DNA from: Roseovarius mucosus
Lineage (GTDB): Bacteria; Pseudomonadota; Alphaproteobacteria; Rhodobacterales; Rhodobacteraceae
Direction: 5' to 3'
Length of the DNA: 64,000 nucleotides
Assembly: GCF_002080415.1 (NCBI RefSeq)
Contig: NZ_CP020474.1
Coordinates: 1,054,001 to 1,118,000, forward strand
Under the pieces are notes generated by a model. The model ran no database searches, was not told where the DNA came from, and saw only the letters and a list, made by a program, of their open reading frames with translations. A program made the translations under genes and the position numbers. Position 1 is the first letter of the stretch; every line of letters begins with the position of its first letter. Below are positions 28,224 through 36,703 of this stretch, one piece after another.

Positions 28224-29629
28224 GCCCCTAGCCCAAGCTGCGCATGCACCTGCGCCATGAAATCCTCGCCGCGTTTTTCGAAATTGTCATATTGATCAAA
28301 GCTCGCCGCAGCCGGTGCCAAGAGCACCACATCCCCCGGCTCTGCATCGCGGACAGCGCGGGCGACCGCCTCGGACATCGTGGTGCATACCTCGGTATCG
28401 ACAGCCCCCAACCCAATGGCGAACTGCGCCGCCTCGCGTCCGATCACATAGGCCCGGCGCACATGCGCAAGGCCGGGGGCCAGTCCGCCCAATCCGCCGT
28501 CTTTCTCGAGCCCGCCACAGATCCAACGGATATTGTCAAACGCCAAGAGCGCCTTGAGCGCGCTGTCGACATTGGTGGCCTTGCTGTCATTCACAAAGAT
28601 GACGCCATCTTTTTCCGCAACCCGCTGGCTACGATGCGGCAGACCGGCATAGCTGTGGAATCCCGCCTCGATCACGCGGGGGGCCAGACCCAAGGTTCGA
28701 CAGGCCGCATAGGCGGCGCAGGCATTCTGATGATTGTGCGATCCGGGCAGGCCCTTGACCTCACGCAGGTCGATCGACCCCACCTGACGCCCATGACGAT
28801 ATTCGCTGAGGAACCCCTTACGCGCAAACACCGACCATCCAAAACCGCTCAGCTTGCGATCCACCGAAATACGGATAACGCGGTCATCATTCGGCCCCTC
28901 GGCCATCTGCCCCGCCAGATAGCGCCCCTCGGCCTCATCGACGCCGATCACCGCCCGGTCCGGCCCTCCTTCGGCAAAAAGCCTGCGTTTGGCGGCAAAA
29001 TAGCCCCCCAATCCGCCATGACGATCAAGATGGTCGGGCGAAAGATTGGTGAATACTGCCACATCTGGCGTCAGCGCCCGCGCCAGATCGGTCTGATAGC
29101 TGCTCAGTTCGAGCACCACAACGCCGCTGTCTTCGGGCGGATCAATGTCCAGCACCCCGCGCCCGATATTGCCCGCCAGTTGCGCCGCCCGTCCCGCCTC
29201 GGTCAACACATGGTGAATGAGGGCCGAAGTGGTGGATTTGCCGTTGCTTCCTGTGACGGCGATCACCTTGGGCGTCACGTCAAAGCCATCCCAATCGTCA
29301 GTGGCCAACGAGCGAAAAAAGAGCCCGATATCATTGTCTACCGGAACGCCCGCCTCTTGTGCTGCGGCAATGACACGGTTGGGAACGGGATAGAGATGCG
29401 GAATGCCGGGACTGACGATCAGCGCCGCCACCCCGTCAAACGCACCGGCACGCGCCAGATCGACGATGGCAAACCCCTCGGCAACGGCGGTGTCGCGCGC
29501 GGTTTCGCTATCGTCCCAAGCCAGCACCTCGGCATGGCCTGCGCGCAGCGCACGGGCCGCCGATAGGCCGGAACGTCCAAGCCCTAGCACCGCAACCTTG
29601 GCACCCGCATATCCTCTGACCGGAATCAT
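28220..29629 (-). CDS. murD: UDP-N-acetylmuramoyl-L-alanine--D-glutamate ligase MurD
   Basis: Cytoplasmic peptidoglycan-precursor ligase adding D-Glu to UDP-MurNAc-L-Ala; 469 residues. N-terminal Rossmann domain begins [28 protein letters not shown]; the ATP loop is [19 protein letters not shown]; the C-terminal Mur ligase domain contains [17 protein letters not shown] and ends [25 protein letters not shown] ([19 protein letters not shown]). ATG 29629 is chosen because a GGGAGAGCAGG sequence precedes it and the longer frame has no Mur homology. In most genomes murD sits in the dcw cluster near ftsW; here the two are about 27 kb apart. Confidence 0.96.
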   Translation of the reverse strand: MIPVRGYAGAKVAVLGLGRSGLSAARALRAGHAEVLAWDDSETARDTAVAEGFAIVDLARAGAFDGVAALIVSPGIPHLYPVPNRVIAAAQEAGVPVDNDIGLFFRSLATDDWDGFDVTPKVIAVTGSNGKSTTSALIHHVLTEAGRAAQLAGNIGRGVLDIDPPEDSGVVVLELSSYQTDLARALTPDVAVFTNLSPDHLDRHGGLGGYFAAKRRLFAEGGPDRAVIGVDEAEGRYLAGQMAEGPNDDRVIRISVDRKLSGFGWSVFARKGFLSEYRHGRQVGSIDLREVKGLPGSHNHQNACAAYAACRTLGLAPRVIEAGFHSYAGLPHRSQRVAEKDGVIFVNDSKATNVDSALKALLAFDNIRWICGGLEKDGGLGGLAPGLAHVRRAYVIGREAAQFAIGLGAVDTEVCTTMSEAVARAVRDAEPGDVVLLAPAAASFDQYDNFEKRGEDFMAQVHAQLGLGA

Positions 29630-29733
29630 CCTGCTCTCCCTTGGGGCCTTTGCCCCGCCGTCGCCTCTGGGCGCATATTTGCGCCGGGACCGGGGCAAGA
29701 TGCAAGCGTTGGCCAGCAAACAAAGATCCCGCG

Positions 29734-30318
29734 TCAAGCGTCGAGTTCGGCATCCCAATAGAGGTAATCGAGCCAACTGTCGTGCAAGTGGTTTGGGGGG
29801 AACTTGCGCCCTTGATTGCGCAACTGCTCTGCCCCCGGCATACGCGGCGGTTTGCGCAGGCTTAGGCCGGATTGGCGCAGGCTTTTGGAGCCTTTGCGCA
29901 GGTTGCACGGGCTACAGGCCGCCACAACGTTTTCCCAGCTTGTAACCCCGCCGGACGCGCGTGGCACGACGTGGTCAAAGGTCAAATCGCCCTTGGAACC
30001 GCAATACTGACACATGAAGTCATCGCGCAGAAATAAATTAAAGCGCGTGAAGGCCACGCGCTTTTGGGGTTTTACGTAGTCTTTCAGCACAATAACCGAC
30101 GGTATGCGGATCACAGTACTTGGGCTTCGGACCCAGTGATCGTATTCGGCCACGATATCCACCCGGTCGGACCACGCGGCCTTGACCGCTTCTTGCCAAG
30201 TCCAGAGCGACAGCGGGTAATAAGAGAGCGGGCGATAATCCGCATTCAGCACAAGTGCCGGGAAATGCCGCAAGGATGCAGGCTCTCTTACAAATTCGGT
30301 CCTGAAATCGCCGTCCAT
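29734..30318 (-). CDS. HNH endonuclease
   Basis: A 194-residue protein with an HNH domain at about 100-150. The zinc knuckle [41 protein letters not shown] holds CxxC, the catalytic [10 protein letters not shown] (His) and N, and CxxC. The N-terminal region [29 protein letters not shown] is typical of the RecF-like stand-alone HNH proteins in alphaproteobacteria. ATG 30318 (MDGDFRTEF) is chosen; upstream is GAGAGGAC at longer spacing. A hairpin CAGGTGCC/GGCACCTG (30356-30377) lies in the leader. It may act in DNA repair or restriction; not determined. Confidence 0.85.
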   Translation of the reverse strand: MDGDFRTEFVREPASLRHFPALVLNADYRPLSYYPLSLWTWQEAVKAAWSDRVDIVAEYDHWVRSPSTVIRIPSVIVLKDYVKPQKRVAFTRFNLFLRDDFMCQYCGSKGDLTFDHVVPRASGGVTSWENVVAACSPCNLRKGSKSLRQSGLSLRKPPRMPGAEQLRNQGRKFPPNHLHDSWLDYLYWDAELDA

Positions 30319-30488
30319 CTGACTGACTGTCCTCTCACCCCGGTCGTTGGGGGCGCAGGTGCCAGAGCGGGCACCTGACCCCGTCCTCACTTCACTATAT
30401 ATCGTCATTGCACCCTGACAAGTGCGATATGTAGCGCTTCATGATGGGATGTCTAATGGGACAAAGTAACTGTCCGATGACAGGTCGC

Positions 30489-32309
30489 TCAGGCCGCCTC
30501 TTCTGCATCCTCACTGGCCTGCCGTTGCCAGAGCGCGGCGTAGCGCCCCTGCCGTGCCAAGAGGTCTGAATGCGTCCCCTCCTCGACAACAACCCCTTGA
30601 TCTAAAACGACAATTCTATCCGCATTGGCGACGGTGGACAGGCGGTGCGCAATCATGATCACGGTGCGCCCTTCGGCCGCACGCGCCAAAGCCCCTTGGA
30701 TCTCCCGTTCGGTCTGAGTGTCGAGCGCGCTCGTCGCCTCGTCCAGCAGCAGGATTGGTGGATTTTTAAGCAGAGTGCGTGCGATTCCCACGCGCTGCTT
30801 TTCACCACCCGAGAGTTTGAGGCCGCGTTCCCCCACTTGCGTCGCGTAACCCTCGGGCAAACTTGCGATAAAATCGTGAATCTGGGCCGCACGCGCGGCC
30901 TCTTCGATCTCGGCCTGTGTGGCCCCGGCGCGCCCATATCCGATGTTGTAGCCAACGGTGTCGTTAAAGAGCACCGTGTCCTGCGGCACCACGCCGATAG
31001 CGGCATGAAGGCTTGCTTGCGTGACATCGCGCACGTCCTGGCCATCGATCAGAACACGCCCCGCCTGCACATCGTAAAAGCGGAAAAGAAGACGCCCGAT
31101 GGTTGACTTGCCCGATCCGGAGGGCCCAACCACCGCAACCGTCTGCCCCGCCGGAACATCAAGCGTAACGCCCTTTAGGATCGGTCGATTGGTGTCATAT
31201 CCAAAATCTACCGCCTCTAATCGAACGGCGGCACCTGTTACTTTTAGAACATCTGCACCAGACTTATCCTCAACATCCCCTTGTTGCTCTAACAAATCGA
31301 ACATTTCAGACATATCGACCAGAGCTTGCCGGATCTCTCGATAGACGGTGCCCAGAAAGTTGAGCGGCATGGTGATCTGGATCATATAGGCGTTGACCAT
31401 GACAAAGTCGCCGACGGTCATAGAGCCCGATTGAACCCCCACCGCTGCCATGACCATCACGATGACCAACCCGCCCGTAATGATCAGGGATTGCCCAAAG
31501 TTGAGAAAGGCCAATGAGTATGAGGTCTGAAGCGCGGCTTTCTCATAGCCAGCCATGGCCGCATCGTAGCGGTTGGCCTCGCGGCGTTCTGCACCGAAAT
31601 ATTTGACGGTCTCAAAGTTCAGCAGGCTATCAATCGCCTTTTGGTTGGCGTCGGTATCCTGATCGTTCATTTCTTTGCGCAGGCGGACGCGCCATTCCGT
31701 GACCTTGAAGGTGAAGGCGACATAAGTGCCGATCACGGCGACGACCACGACCAGATACCAGATATCGAAAATGACCGCGAGAACGATCCCGATAAGTGCC
31801 AGTTCCAGCACCAGAGGACCGATGGAAAAGAGCAGGAACCGCAGCAGGAACTCGACCCCTTTCACCCCACGTTCGATAATCCGGCTGAGGCCACCCGTCT
31901 TGCGCGTGATGTGGTAACGCATTGACATTGAATGGATATGTTGGAACGTCTTGAGGGCAAGCGCGCGGAGGGCGCGCTGTGCGACGCGGGCAAAGATCAC
32001 ATCGCGCAGTTGCTGAAAGCTTACCGTCATGAGGCGCGCCATGCCATATGCGACGGTCAGGCCAACCGCCCCGGCCCCCAACATCCAGGCAGCGGATTGT
32101 CCCTCTCCGGCCAGCATGTCGACTGCGGCTTTATAGAAAAACGGGGTTCCGACACCGATCAATTTGGCCACCACCAAAGCCATCAGCGCGAACACCACAC
32201 GGCGTTTGACCCAAGGCTGATCGGCAGGCCAGAGATAGGGCGCGACACGGCGAATAGTGCGCCAGCCCTTTGCAGGAGCGTCTGATGTCGTAATTCTGGC
32301 GTGGCGCAT
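30489..32309 (-). CDS. Atm1-like ABC exporter (fused membrane and ATPase domains)
   Basis: A 606-residue half-transporter of the ABCB7/Atm1 type that exports glutathione-linked compounds or metal conjugates. The N-terminus TIRRVAPYLWPADQPWVKRRVVFALMAL is characteristic of the alphaproteobacterial Atm1 group. Six membrane helices span about 35-320. The ATPase domain has Walker A GPSGSGKSTIGRLLFRFYD, the signature LSGGEKQRVGIARTLL, and Walker B LLLDEATSALD. Its 3' half is AT-richer than its neighbours (29/60 GC at 31201-31260). It is followed on the same strand by HNH with a 170-base gap. Confidence 0.87.
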   Translation of the reverse strand: MRHARITTSDAPAKGWRTIRRVAPYLWPADQPWVKRRVVFALMALVVAKLIGVGTPFFYKAAVDMLAGEGQSAAWMLGAGAVGLTVAYGMARLMTVSFQQLRDVIFARVAQRALRALALKTFQHIHSMSMRYHITRKTGGLSRIIERGVKGVEFLLRFLLFSIGPLVLELALIGIVLAVIFDIWYLVVVVAVIGTYVAFTFKVTEWRVRLRKEMNDQDTDANQKAIDSLLNFETVKYFGAERREANRYDAAMAGYEKAALQTSYSLAFLNFGQSLIITGGLVIVMVMAAVGVQSGSMTVGDFVMVNAYMIQITMPLNFLGTVYREIRQALVDMSEMFDLLEQQGDVEDKSGADVLKVTGAAVRLEAVDFGYDTNRPILKGVTLDVPAGQTVAVVGPSGSGKSTIGRLLFRFYDVQAGRVLIDGQDVRDVTQASLHAAIGVVPQDTVLFNDTVGYNIGYGRAGATQAEIEEAARAAQIHDFIASLPEGYATQVGERGLKLSGGEKQRVGIARTLLKNPPILLLDEATSALDTQTEREIQGALARAAEGRTVIMIAHRLSTVANADRIVVLDQGVVVEEGTHSDLLARQGRYAALWQRQASEDAEEAA

Positions 32310-32372
32310 AGGCTGGCCTTTTCAATCCCTTATGGAGAGATAGCCCTGAGGCGGGGAGATTGCCAGAAAGGA

Positions 32373-33491
32373 TTATTGTGGCAAGGCAAAGACTTGGCCG
32401 GGGTAGATGAGGTTCGGATCGCGGATGCGGTCGCGATTGGCCTCAAACACGCGGACATAGAGCAGACCTTCGCCATAGGCCTCGCGGGAGATTGCCCAGA
32501 GGGTTGAGCCGGGCTGAACGGTGATCGCACGGATTGGTGTGCTCTCTGCGGTTTGGGCGGCGGTCAGCACAGCCTGATCCTCGCGCTTGAAGGGGGTTTC
32601 CACCCGCGACGTCACCGCACCTGTGGTGTCAACCTCGTCGACGCGCAGGGTGTAGACACCGGTATCAACCTCGGGCAAGGCAGTTGCCCAATCCCCTGCG
32701 GAGGATATTGGAGAGGTCACAACCGGATTATTGTCAATATAAATCCGAACGAATCCAGTACCTTGCGCCCGGCCTGAGAGTTCGACATCGCCATCGGGGG
32801 AATAGGTGATCGCGTCGAGCGCGACATTTGACATGACATCGGGCGGCGTTTCCGCAGCGGGGGTTTGCAACACGCGCACACCGGTTTCATCGGTGAGAAG
32901 CACAGTTTGACTGGGTTGTGGAGCGTCTTGTGACTCGGCCAGTGGGGGCGAAGAATTCTCTTCGGATGCAACGGCTTGCACCTCGGAGCTTACAGAAGGG
33001 GCCGCAACGGGCACCGAAGCCTCGGCGTGGTCAACGGGAGTGGGCGCGATGATGATTTCATCTTGCGACGCAAGCTCTGGCCCCGATGGGTCCGAGCGCG
33101 TCCGCAGGGAGAGAACACGCGGTGCGGTGCTGGCGGGCAGATCGAGGAACTGCACGAATTTCCCTGCATTATCAGAGAGAACCGAGCCGATCATGACGTT
33201 GTCCAAAAGGATCGAAACCTGTGATCCCGGCTCTGCCTGACCGGCGATGATCATCTGGCCGCCGGGTTCCAACCGGAAGGTGTCGATGGTCGGTGCTTCG
33301 GGCATGAGCGGGGTCGGGGCAGGATCAGGCAGCGCGGGGGCTGGGGCCTCGACCGTTTCCACCACGGGAGGTGTTTCTGGGGCGGGCGCGGGCTGAGCGC
33401 GGAACCAAAGCGCCGCAATAACTGCGCCGACCACGGCCAATCCGCCGAGCCCCATAACCGATCCAGTGCCTAAGCCACCGAATTTGCTCAT
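32373..33491 (-). CDS. LysM-domain envelope protein
   Basis: A 372-residue membrane-anchored protein. A single N-terminal span (GSVMGLGGLAVVGAVIAALWF) follows MSKFGGLGT; then a Pro/Ala/Glu-rich linker, two or more beta-rich repeats (IDTFRLEPGGQMIIAGQAEPGSQVSILLD and the related ITYSPDGDVELSGRAQGTGFVRIYIDN), and a C-terminal LysM domain (AITVQPGSTLWAISREAYGEG...NLIYPGQVFALPQ) that binds peptidoglycan. ATG 33491 is preferred over 33557 because the span follows directly. It is 64 bases upstream of the ABC exporter. Function may be envelope scaffolding; Rhodobacterales have related proteins. Confidence 0.82.
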   Translation of the reverse strand: MSKFGGLGTGSVMGLGGLAVVGAVIAALWFRAQPAPAPETPPVVETVEAPAPALPDPAPTPLMPEAPTIDTFRLEPGGQMIIAGQAEPGSQVSILLDNVMIGSVLSDNAGKFVQFLDLPASTAPRVLSLRTRSDPSGPELASQDEIIIAPTPVDHAEASVPVAAPSVSSEVQAVASEENSSPPLAESQDAPQPSQTVLLTDETGVRVLQTPAAETPPDVMSNVALDAITYSPDGDVELSGRAQGTGFVRIYIDNNPVVTSPISSAGDWATALPEVDTGVYTLRVDEVDTTGAVTSRVETPFKREDQAVLTAAQTAESTPIRAITVQPGSTLWAISREAYGEGLLYVRVFEANRDRIRDPNLIYPGQVFALPQ

Positions 33492-33594
33492 ATTTTTAAA
33501 AATCCCCCTCTCGCGGCGCTTTGGCCGGTTGTCCGAGAATAGCAACAAGGCTATCACGGGTCAAAACAACCCTGCATGTGCCCGGAGTGATTTC

Positions 33595-34146
33595 ATGGCC
33601 GCGCGTTCTGTCTGTGTCTTTTGCGGCGCACGTCCCGGCCACGACCCTATATATATGCAAGAAGCAAATGCCGTGGGCCAGATGTTGGCCGCAGAGGGCT
33701 GGCGGCTTGTCTATGGCGCGGGGGATGTCGGTTTGATGGGGGCCACGGCGCGCGCAGTACAGGCCGCAGGCGGTGAAACCTTTGGCGTTATTCCCGCGCA
33801 TCTCGTGTCTTGGGAGGTCGGCAAGCGGGATCTGACCCAATATATTGTGGTCGAGACCATGCATGAACGCAAGAAGGTGATGTTCATGAATTCTGACGCC
33901 ATCGTGGTTCTGCCCGGTGGCGCGGGATCGCTGGATGAGTTTTTCGAGGTGCTGACATGGCGTCAGCTTGGATTGCATCAAAAGCCGATTTTCATTTTAA
34001 ACACAAATGGATACTGGACACCCTTGATGCAGATACTGGATCATGTGGTGAGGCAGGGTTTCGCCGGTGAGAATGTGAAATCCTTTGTCCAGAGCCTTGA
34101 AACACCTCAGGATTTAAGGATCGCCCTGCGCGCCACCCTGTCCTGA
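33595..34146 (+). CDS. LOG family protein (cytokinin-activating-type phosphoribohydrolase)
   Basis: A 183-residue Rossmann-fold protein of the TIGR00730 type. Motifs: VYGAGDVGLMG (GGxxGLM-like loop) and the PGGAGSLDEFFEVLTWRQLG signature that binds the ribose monophosphate. Bacterial relatives hydrolyse nucleotide N-glycosidic bonds of AMP or cytokinin ribotides. ATG 33595 (MAARSVCVFCG) has a GGAGTGA site upstream. It is divergent from the LysM gene, and its 3' end overlaps the convergent rarD gene by 40 bases. Confidence 0.88.
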   Translation: MAARSVCVFCGARPGHDPIYMQEANAVGQMLAAEGWRLVYGAGDVGLMGATARAVQAAGGETFGVIPAHLVSWEVGKRDLTQYIVVETMHERKKVMFMNSDAIVVLPGGAGSLDEFFEVLTWRQLGLHQKPIFILNTNGYWTPLMQILDHVVRQGFAGENVKSFVQSLETPQDLRIALRATLS

Positions 34147-35003
34147 CGGAGGCTGGCGGTGGTGTAAATTGCCAAAGCAGACCAGATCATGCCAAAGGCA
34201 ATGGCATGCCAGAAGCTGAAGGCTTCGCGAAATAATAGTGTTGCAACAAGGAATTGCAGGCTGGGGTTCATGTATTGAACCAGCCCGACGGTGGCCAATG
34301 TGATGCGTTTGGTGGCATAGCTGAACATGATGAGCGGCGAGGCTGTGAGAATGCCGGAGAAGGCCAAGAGCAGGCTGTCGTGCCAATTGGTGCCGAAGGC
34401 CCCGTGCCCGTCAGAGTGGAACCACCACAGAACGCCCAAGGCAATGGGGGACAACAACAGCACCTCGGCGGTGACCGAGACCACGGGGCCGACAGAAAGC
34501 CCTTTTTTAACAAGGCCATAGAAACCAAAGCTGGTTGCCAGTATCAGCGCGATCCAAGGCGGGACGCCAAGACCGATGGTCAGCGTGATCACCGCCGTCG
34601 CGGCGAGGGCCACGGCAAAAAGCTGAGCCTTTCCAAGGCGTTCGCGAAAGGCGATGGCCCCCAAGAGAACGGCGACGAGCGGGAAGATGTAGTAGCCTAA
34701 AGACGCTTCGACCGCTTTGCCGATCTGAATGGAGGTGATGAAAACGAACCAATTGGTCGAGATCATCAGCGCGGCAAAGCCGATCAAAAGCACCGATTTT
34801 CGCGCGCCAAGGGTTTGACGCAAAACGGAAATTCGCCCCTGAACCAAGAGCACGAGCGCAAAGAAGATGAAGGACCAGAGGGTGCGGTGGGCGAGAATTT
34901 CAATCGGGGGGATATGATCGAGCAGCTTGTAATAGATGCCCGAGAGGCCCCAGACAGTGCAGGTGGCGACCATCGCCAGAATACCCTTGGTCGCCTCTCG
35001 CAT
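34107..35003 (-). CDS. rarD: RarD-type EamA transporter
   Basis: A 298-residue membrane protein with about ten spans arranged as two EamA repeats. The start MREATKGILAMVATCTVWGLSGIYYKLL and WVFITSIQ/ASLGYYIFPLVAVLLGAIAFRERL follow the RarD pattern (chloramphenicol-sensitivity protein). The second repeat holds VGLVQYMNPSLQFLVATLLFREAF. ATG 35003 is chosen over an upstream reading that adds a charged stretch. The last 40 bases overlap the end of the convergent LOG gene. Substrate unknown; the original rarD was linked to chloramphenicol sensitivity. Confidence 0.87.
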   Translation of the reverse strand: MREATKGILAMVATCTVWGLSGIYYKLLDHIPPIEILAHRTLWSFIFFALVLLVQGRISVLRQTLGARKSVLLIGFAALMISTNWFVFITSIQIGKAVEASLGYYIFPLVAVLLGAIAFRERLGKAQLFAVALAATAVITLTIGLGVPPWIALILATSFGFYGLVKKGLSVGPVVSVTAEVLLLSPIALGVLWWFHSDGHGAFGTNWHDSLLLAFSGILTASPLIMFSYATKRITLATVGLVQYMNPSLQFLVATLLFREAFSFWHAIAFGMIWSALAIYTTASLRQDRVARRAILKS

Positions 35004-35080
35004 GTGATGTCCGTCCTTCAGATCCGTTGCCCGAGTGCTGCCGCATGTGGCCGGTGGGGGCAAGGGCAAACCTCAAGCTC

Positions 35081-35110
35081 TGTAAGGTTTGTAAGGTGAT
35101 TTTGTAAGGT
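35081..35110. repeat. Triple TGTAAGGT direct repeat upstream of rarD
   Basis: TGTAAGGT occurs at 35081-35088, 35090-35097 and 35103-35110. The first copy is also flanked by CAAACCT (35067-35073) and AGGTTTG (35085-35091), an inverted repeat. It lies 80 bases upstream of the rarD start, so a repressor or activator site is plausible. Confidence 0.5.
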
Positions 35111-35208
35111 CTGGCGGCAGAGTCCGGTTTGCGCGGCCCTGCGCCTTAGAGAACGTTGGGTCTGATCGGAGTCACATCGCCTCGGGGCCTCCACCCCGCC
35201 TCGGCGAG

Positions 35209-35229
35209 GTCCCGGGTCAAGCCCGGGAC
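35209..35229. repeat. Palindromic repeat, GTCCCGGG type
   Basis: GTCCCGGG (35209-35216), loop TCAAG, CCCGGGAC (35222-35229). Reverse-complemented, it reads CGTCCCGGGCTTGACCCGGG then ACCTCGCCG, followed further on by GAGGCCCCG; the element at 43989-44009 has the same layout. Both lie outside genes. Confidence 0.7.
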
Positions 35230-35306
35230 GAGTGTGTTCTAGATTGAGCGCACCGCCCCCTAACTTCAGTGGGATGTTTAAAAGCGGTTAACACCACGGG
35301 CGGGAG

Positions 35307-35337
35307 CCGCGCGGCACCTTCGGTGCCAGTCGCGCGG
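35307..35337. repeat. REP-like hairpin repeat, copy 1
   Basis: A 31-base palindromic unit, GGCACC-TTC-GGTGCC core with CCGCGC/GCGCGG arms. The copy at 46791-46821 is the same except the bases after the core (AGTC here, ATGC there). It is outside genes in both cases. Confidence 0.7.
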
Positions 35338-35376
35338 GAACGGATGCGTAGCGGTGTTTCAGGACCTTCAAAAGCA

Positions 35377-35406
35377 AAAGCCCCCCACGACGGAGTGGGG
35401 GGCTTT
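35377..35406 (-). terminator. Intrinsic terminator of sodB
   Basis: AAAGCCCCCCAC (35377-35388) and GTGGGGGGCTTT (35395-35406), a perfect 12-base stem with loop GACGGA. On the minus strand it is followed by TGCTTTTG, giving a U-rich tail, about 20 bases after the sodB stop. Confidence 0.8.
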
Positions 35407-35426
35407 GGCGTAACACTGAAGGTCGA

Positions 35427-36026
35427 TCACATCCGCGAAGCGACGTTTTCCCAGTTGACCAGATTGTCGAGGAAGTTGGTCAGATAGGCCGGGCGCTTGT
35501 TGCGGAAGTCGATGTAGTAGGAATGTTCCCACACGTCGCAGCCCAGAAGCGCTGTCTGGCCGAAGCAGAGCGGGTTGACGCCATTCTCGGTCTTGGTGAC
35601 CTTGAGTGCGCCATCCGCGTCTTTGACGAGCCAGCACCAGCCCGAGCCGAACTGACCGGCACCGGCGGCAGAAAACGCCTCTTTGAATTTGTCGACCGAA
35701 CCGAAGCTCTCGGTCAGGGCCTTTTCCAATTCGCCGGGCATGCCGGTTTTGGTCGGGCTCATCATTTCCCAGAACTGGTTGTGATTCCAGAGCTGGCTGA
35801 TGTTGTTGAAGATGCCCGACTGCGCCACGGCGGATTTGTCATAGGTGCCGGTGATGATGTCCTCAAGCGACTTGCCATCCCATTCGGTGCCCGCGATCAG
35901 CTTGTTGCCGTTGTCGACATAAGCCTTGTGGTGCAGGTCGTGGTGATATTCGAGGGTTTCAGCAGACATGCCATGACCGGCCAGCGCGTCATGGGCATAG
36001 GGAAGATCGGGAAGTTCAAAAGCCAT
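35427..36026 (-). CDS. sodB: Superoxide dismutase, iron type
   Basis: Cytoplasmic enzyme that converts superoxide to hydrogen peroxide and oxygen; 199 residues. Metal ligands by the conserved pattern: His28 (LEYHHDLHHKAY), His82 (QLWNHNQFWEMM), Asp164 and His168 (GCDVWEHSYY). Gln78 in FNNISQLWNH is typical of Fe- rather than Mn-SOD, so iron use is inferred. It starts MAFELPDLPYAHDAL and ends NFLDNLVNWENVASRM, both regular. It is followed on the minus strand by the terminator at 35377. Confidence 0.95.
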   Translation of the reverse strand: MAFELPDLPYAHDALAGHGMSAETLEYHHDLHHKAYVDNGNKLIAGTEWDGKSLEDIITGTYDKSAVAQSGIFNNISQLWNHNQFWEMMSPTKTGMPGELEKALTESFGSVDKFKEAFSAAGAGQFGSGWCWLVKDADGALKVTKTENGVNPLCFGQTALLGCDVWEHSYYIDFRNKRPAYLTNFLDNLVNWENVASRM

Positions 36027-36133
36027 TTGGGCCCCCTGTTTGTTGAGGTTCTCGTTCCGATGCCCCTACATGGTGGGGCGACCCGGCAAAGGTCAACCCC
36101 GTATATCGGAGTTTTTCAGTCAGGAAGGCTTGG

Positions 36134-36703
36134 TCAGGCGTAAAGCCCGACCTCGCCGCCCGGTTGGGCCGAGACCTTGAGAAGTTCAAAGGCGTAGTCT
36201 GCGACCGAGCGGAAGCAGATCAGGTGGAATGTGCCGGTTTCATCCAGCCAGAAGGCGGCCGGCACTTGTGCCATGCGGGTGCGGCGGAACATGCCGGGGG
36301 TGAACGCCTCGGGCGAGAGATCGACCGGGCAGAGCTTGGCCAGAACCTCGCGCGCGCCGCTGCCGGAGATCCGCAGGAAGGTGCGGGCGTCCGAAACGTT
36401 AACGGCAAGGAAATGATGGCCCTTGAGCGCGGCTTCGATACCGGCGATTCGCGTGTTCACCTCTGCATAGGGGCACAGAAGCAGGAGTTCGTCGGGTGAC
36501 ATCCAGAGGGCGGCAGTGCCCTTGCCCATCAGCGCCTGACGCTGGGCGGGAACATCGAGGTCGGTAACGGATTTGACCGCAGCCTTGATCCCGGCACTGG
36601 CAAGATCGCCGCGCAGGGTGATCATGCCGGTCAGGCCCTGATCCGCGATGGTGGCGAGGCCCTGATAGTTGGCCCCGTTGAGGGCGGTCACGGCGTTAGA
36701 CAT
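36134..36703 (-). CDS. soxG: Sarcosine oxidase gamma subunit
   Basis: Subunit of heterotetrameric sarcosine oxidase; 189 residues. It begins MSNAVTALNG and contains ISGSGAREVLAKLCPVDLSPEAFTPGMFRRTRMAQVPAAFWL, the conserved GcvT-like SoxG fold. ATG 36703 is chosen because it follows the soxA stop region with an eight-base overlap, and the longer frame upstream has non-native composition. The complex oxidises sarcosine to glycine, H2O2 and methylene-THF, and gamma is a structural subunit contacting alpha. Last gene of soxBDAG. Confidence 0.9.
   Translation of the reverse strand: MSNAVTALNGANYQGLATIADQGLTGMITLRGDLASAGIKAAVKSVTDLDVPAQRQALMGKGTAALWMSPDELLLLCPYAEVNTRIAGIEAALKGHHFLAVNVSDARTFLRISGSGAREVLAKLCPVDLSPEAFTPGMFRRTRMAQVPAAFWLDETGTFHLICFRSVADYAFELLKVSAQPGGEVGLYA

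Larger units (their letters stand above)
35004..35426. other. Repeat-rich gap between rarD and sodB (423 bases)
   Basis: No gene is supported. It holds, in order, the TGTAAGGT triplet (35081-35110), a GTCCCGGG palindrome (35209-35229), a GCGCGG/CCTTCGG hairpin (35307-35337) shared with 46791-46821, and the sodB terminator (35377-35406). Two separate palindromic repeat families thus meet in this gap. Confidence 0.8.

Noticed and set aside
35081..35110. CRISPR-like direct repeats
   Set aside because: The three TGTAAGGT copies are only eight bases with no spacer structure; they do not form a CRISPR array.
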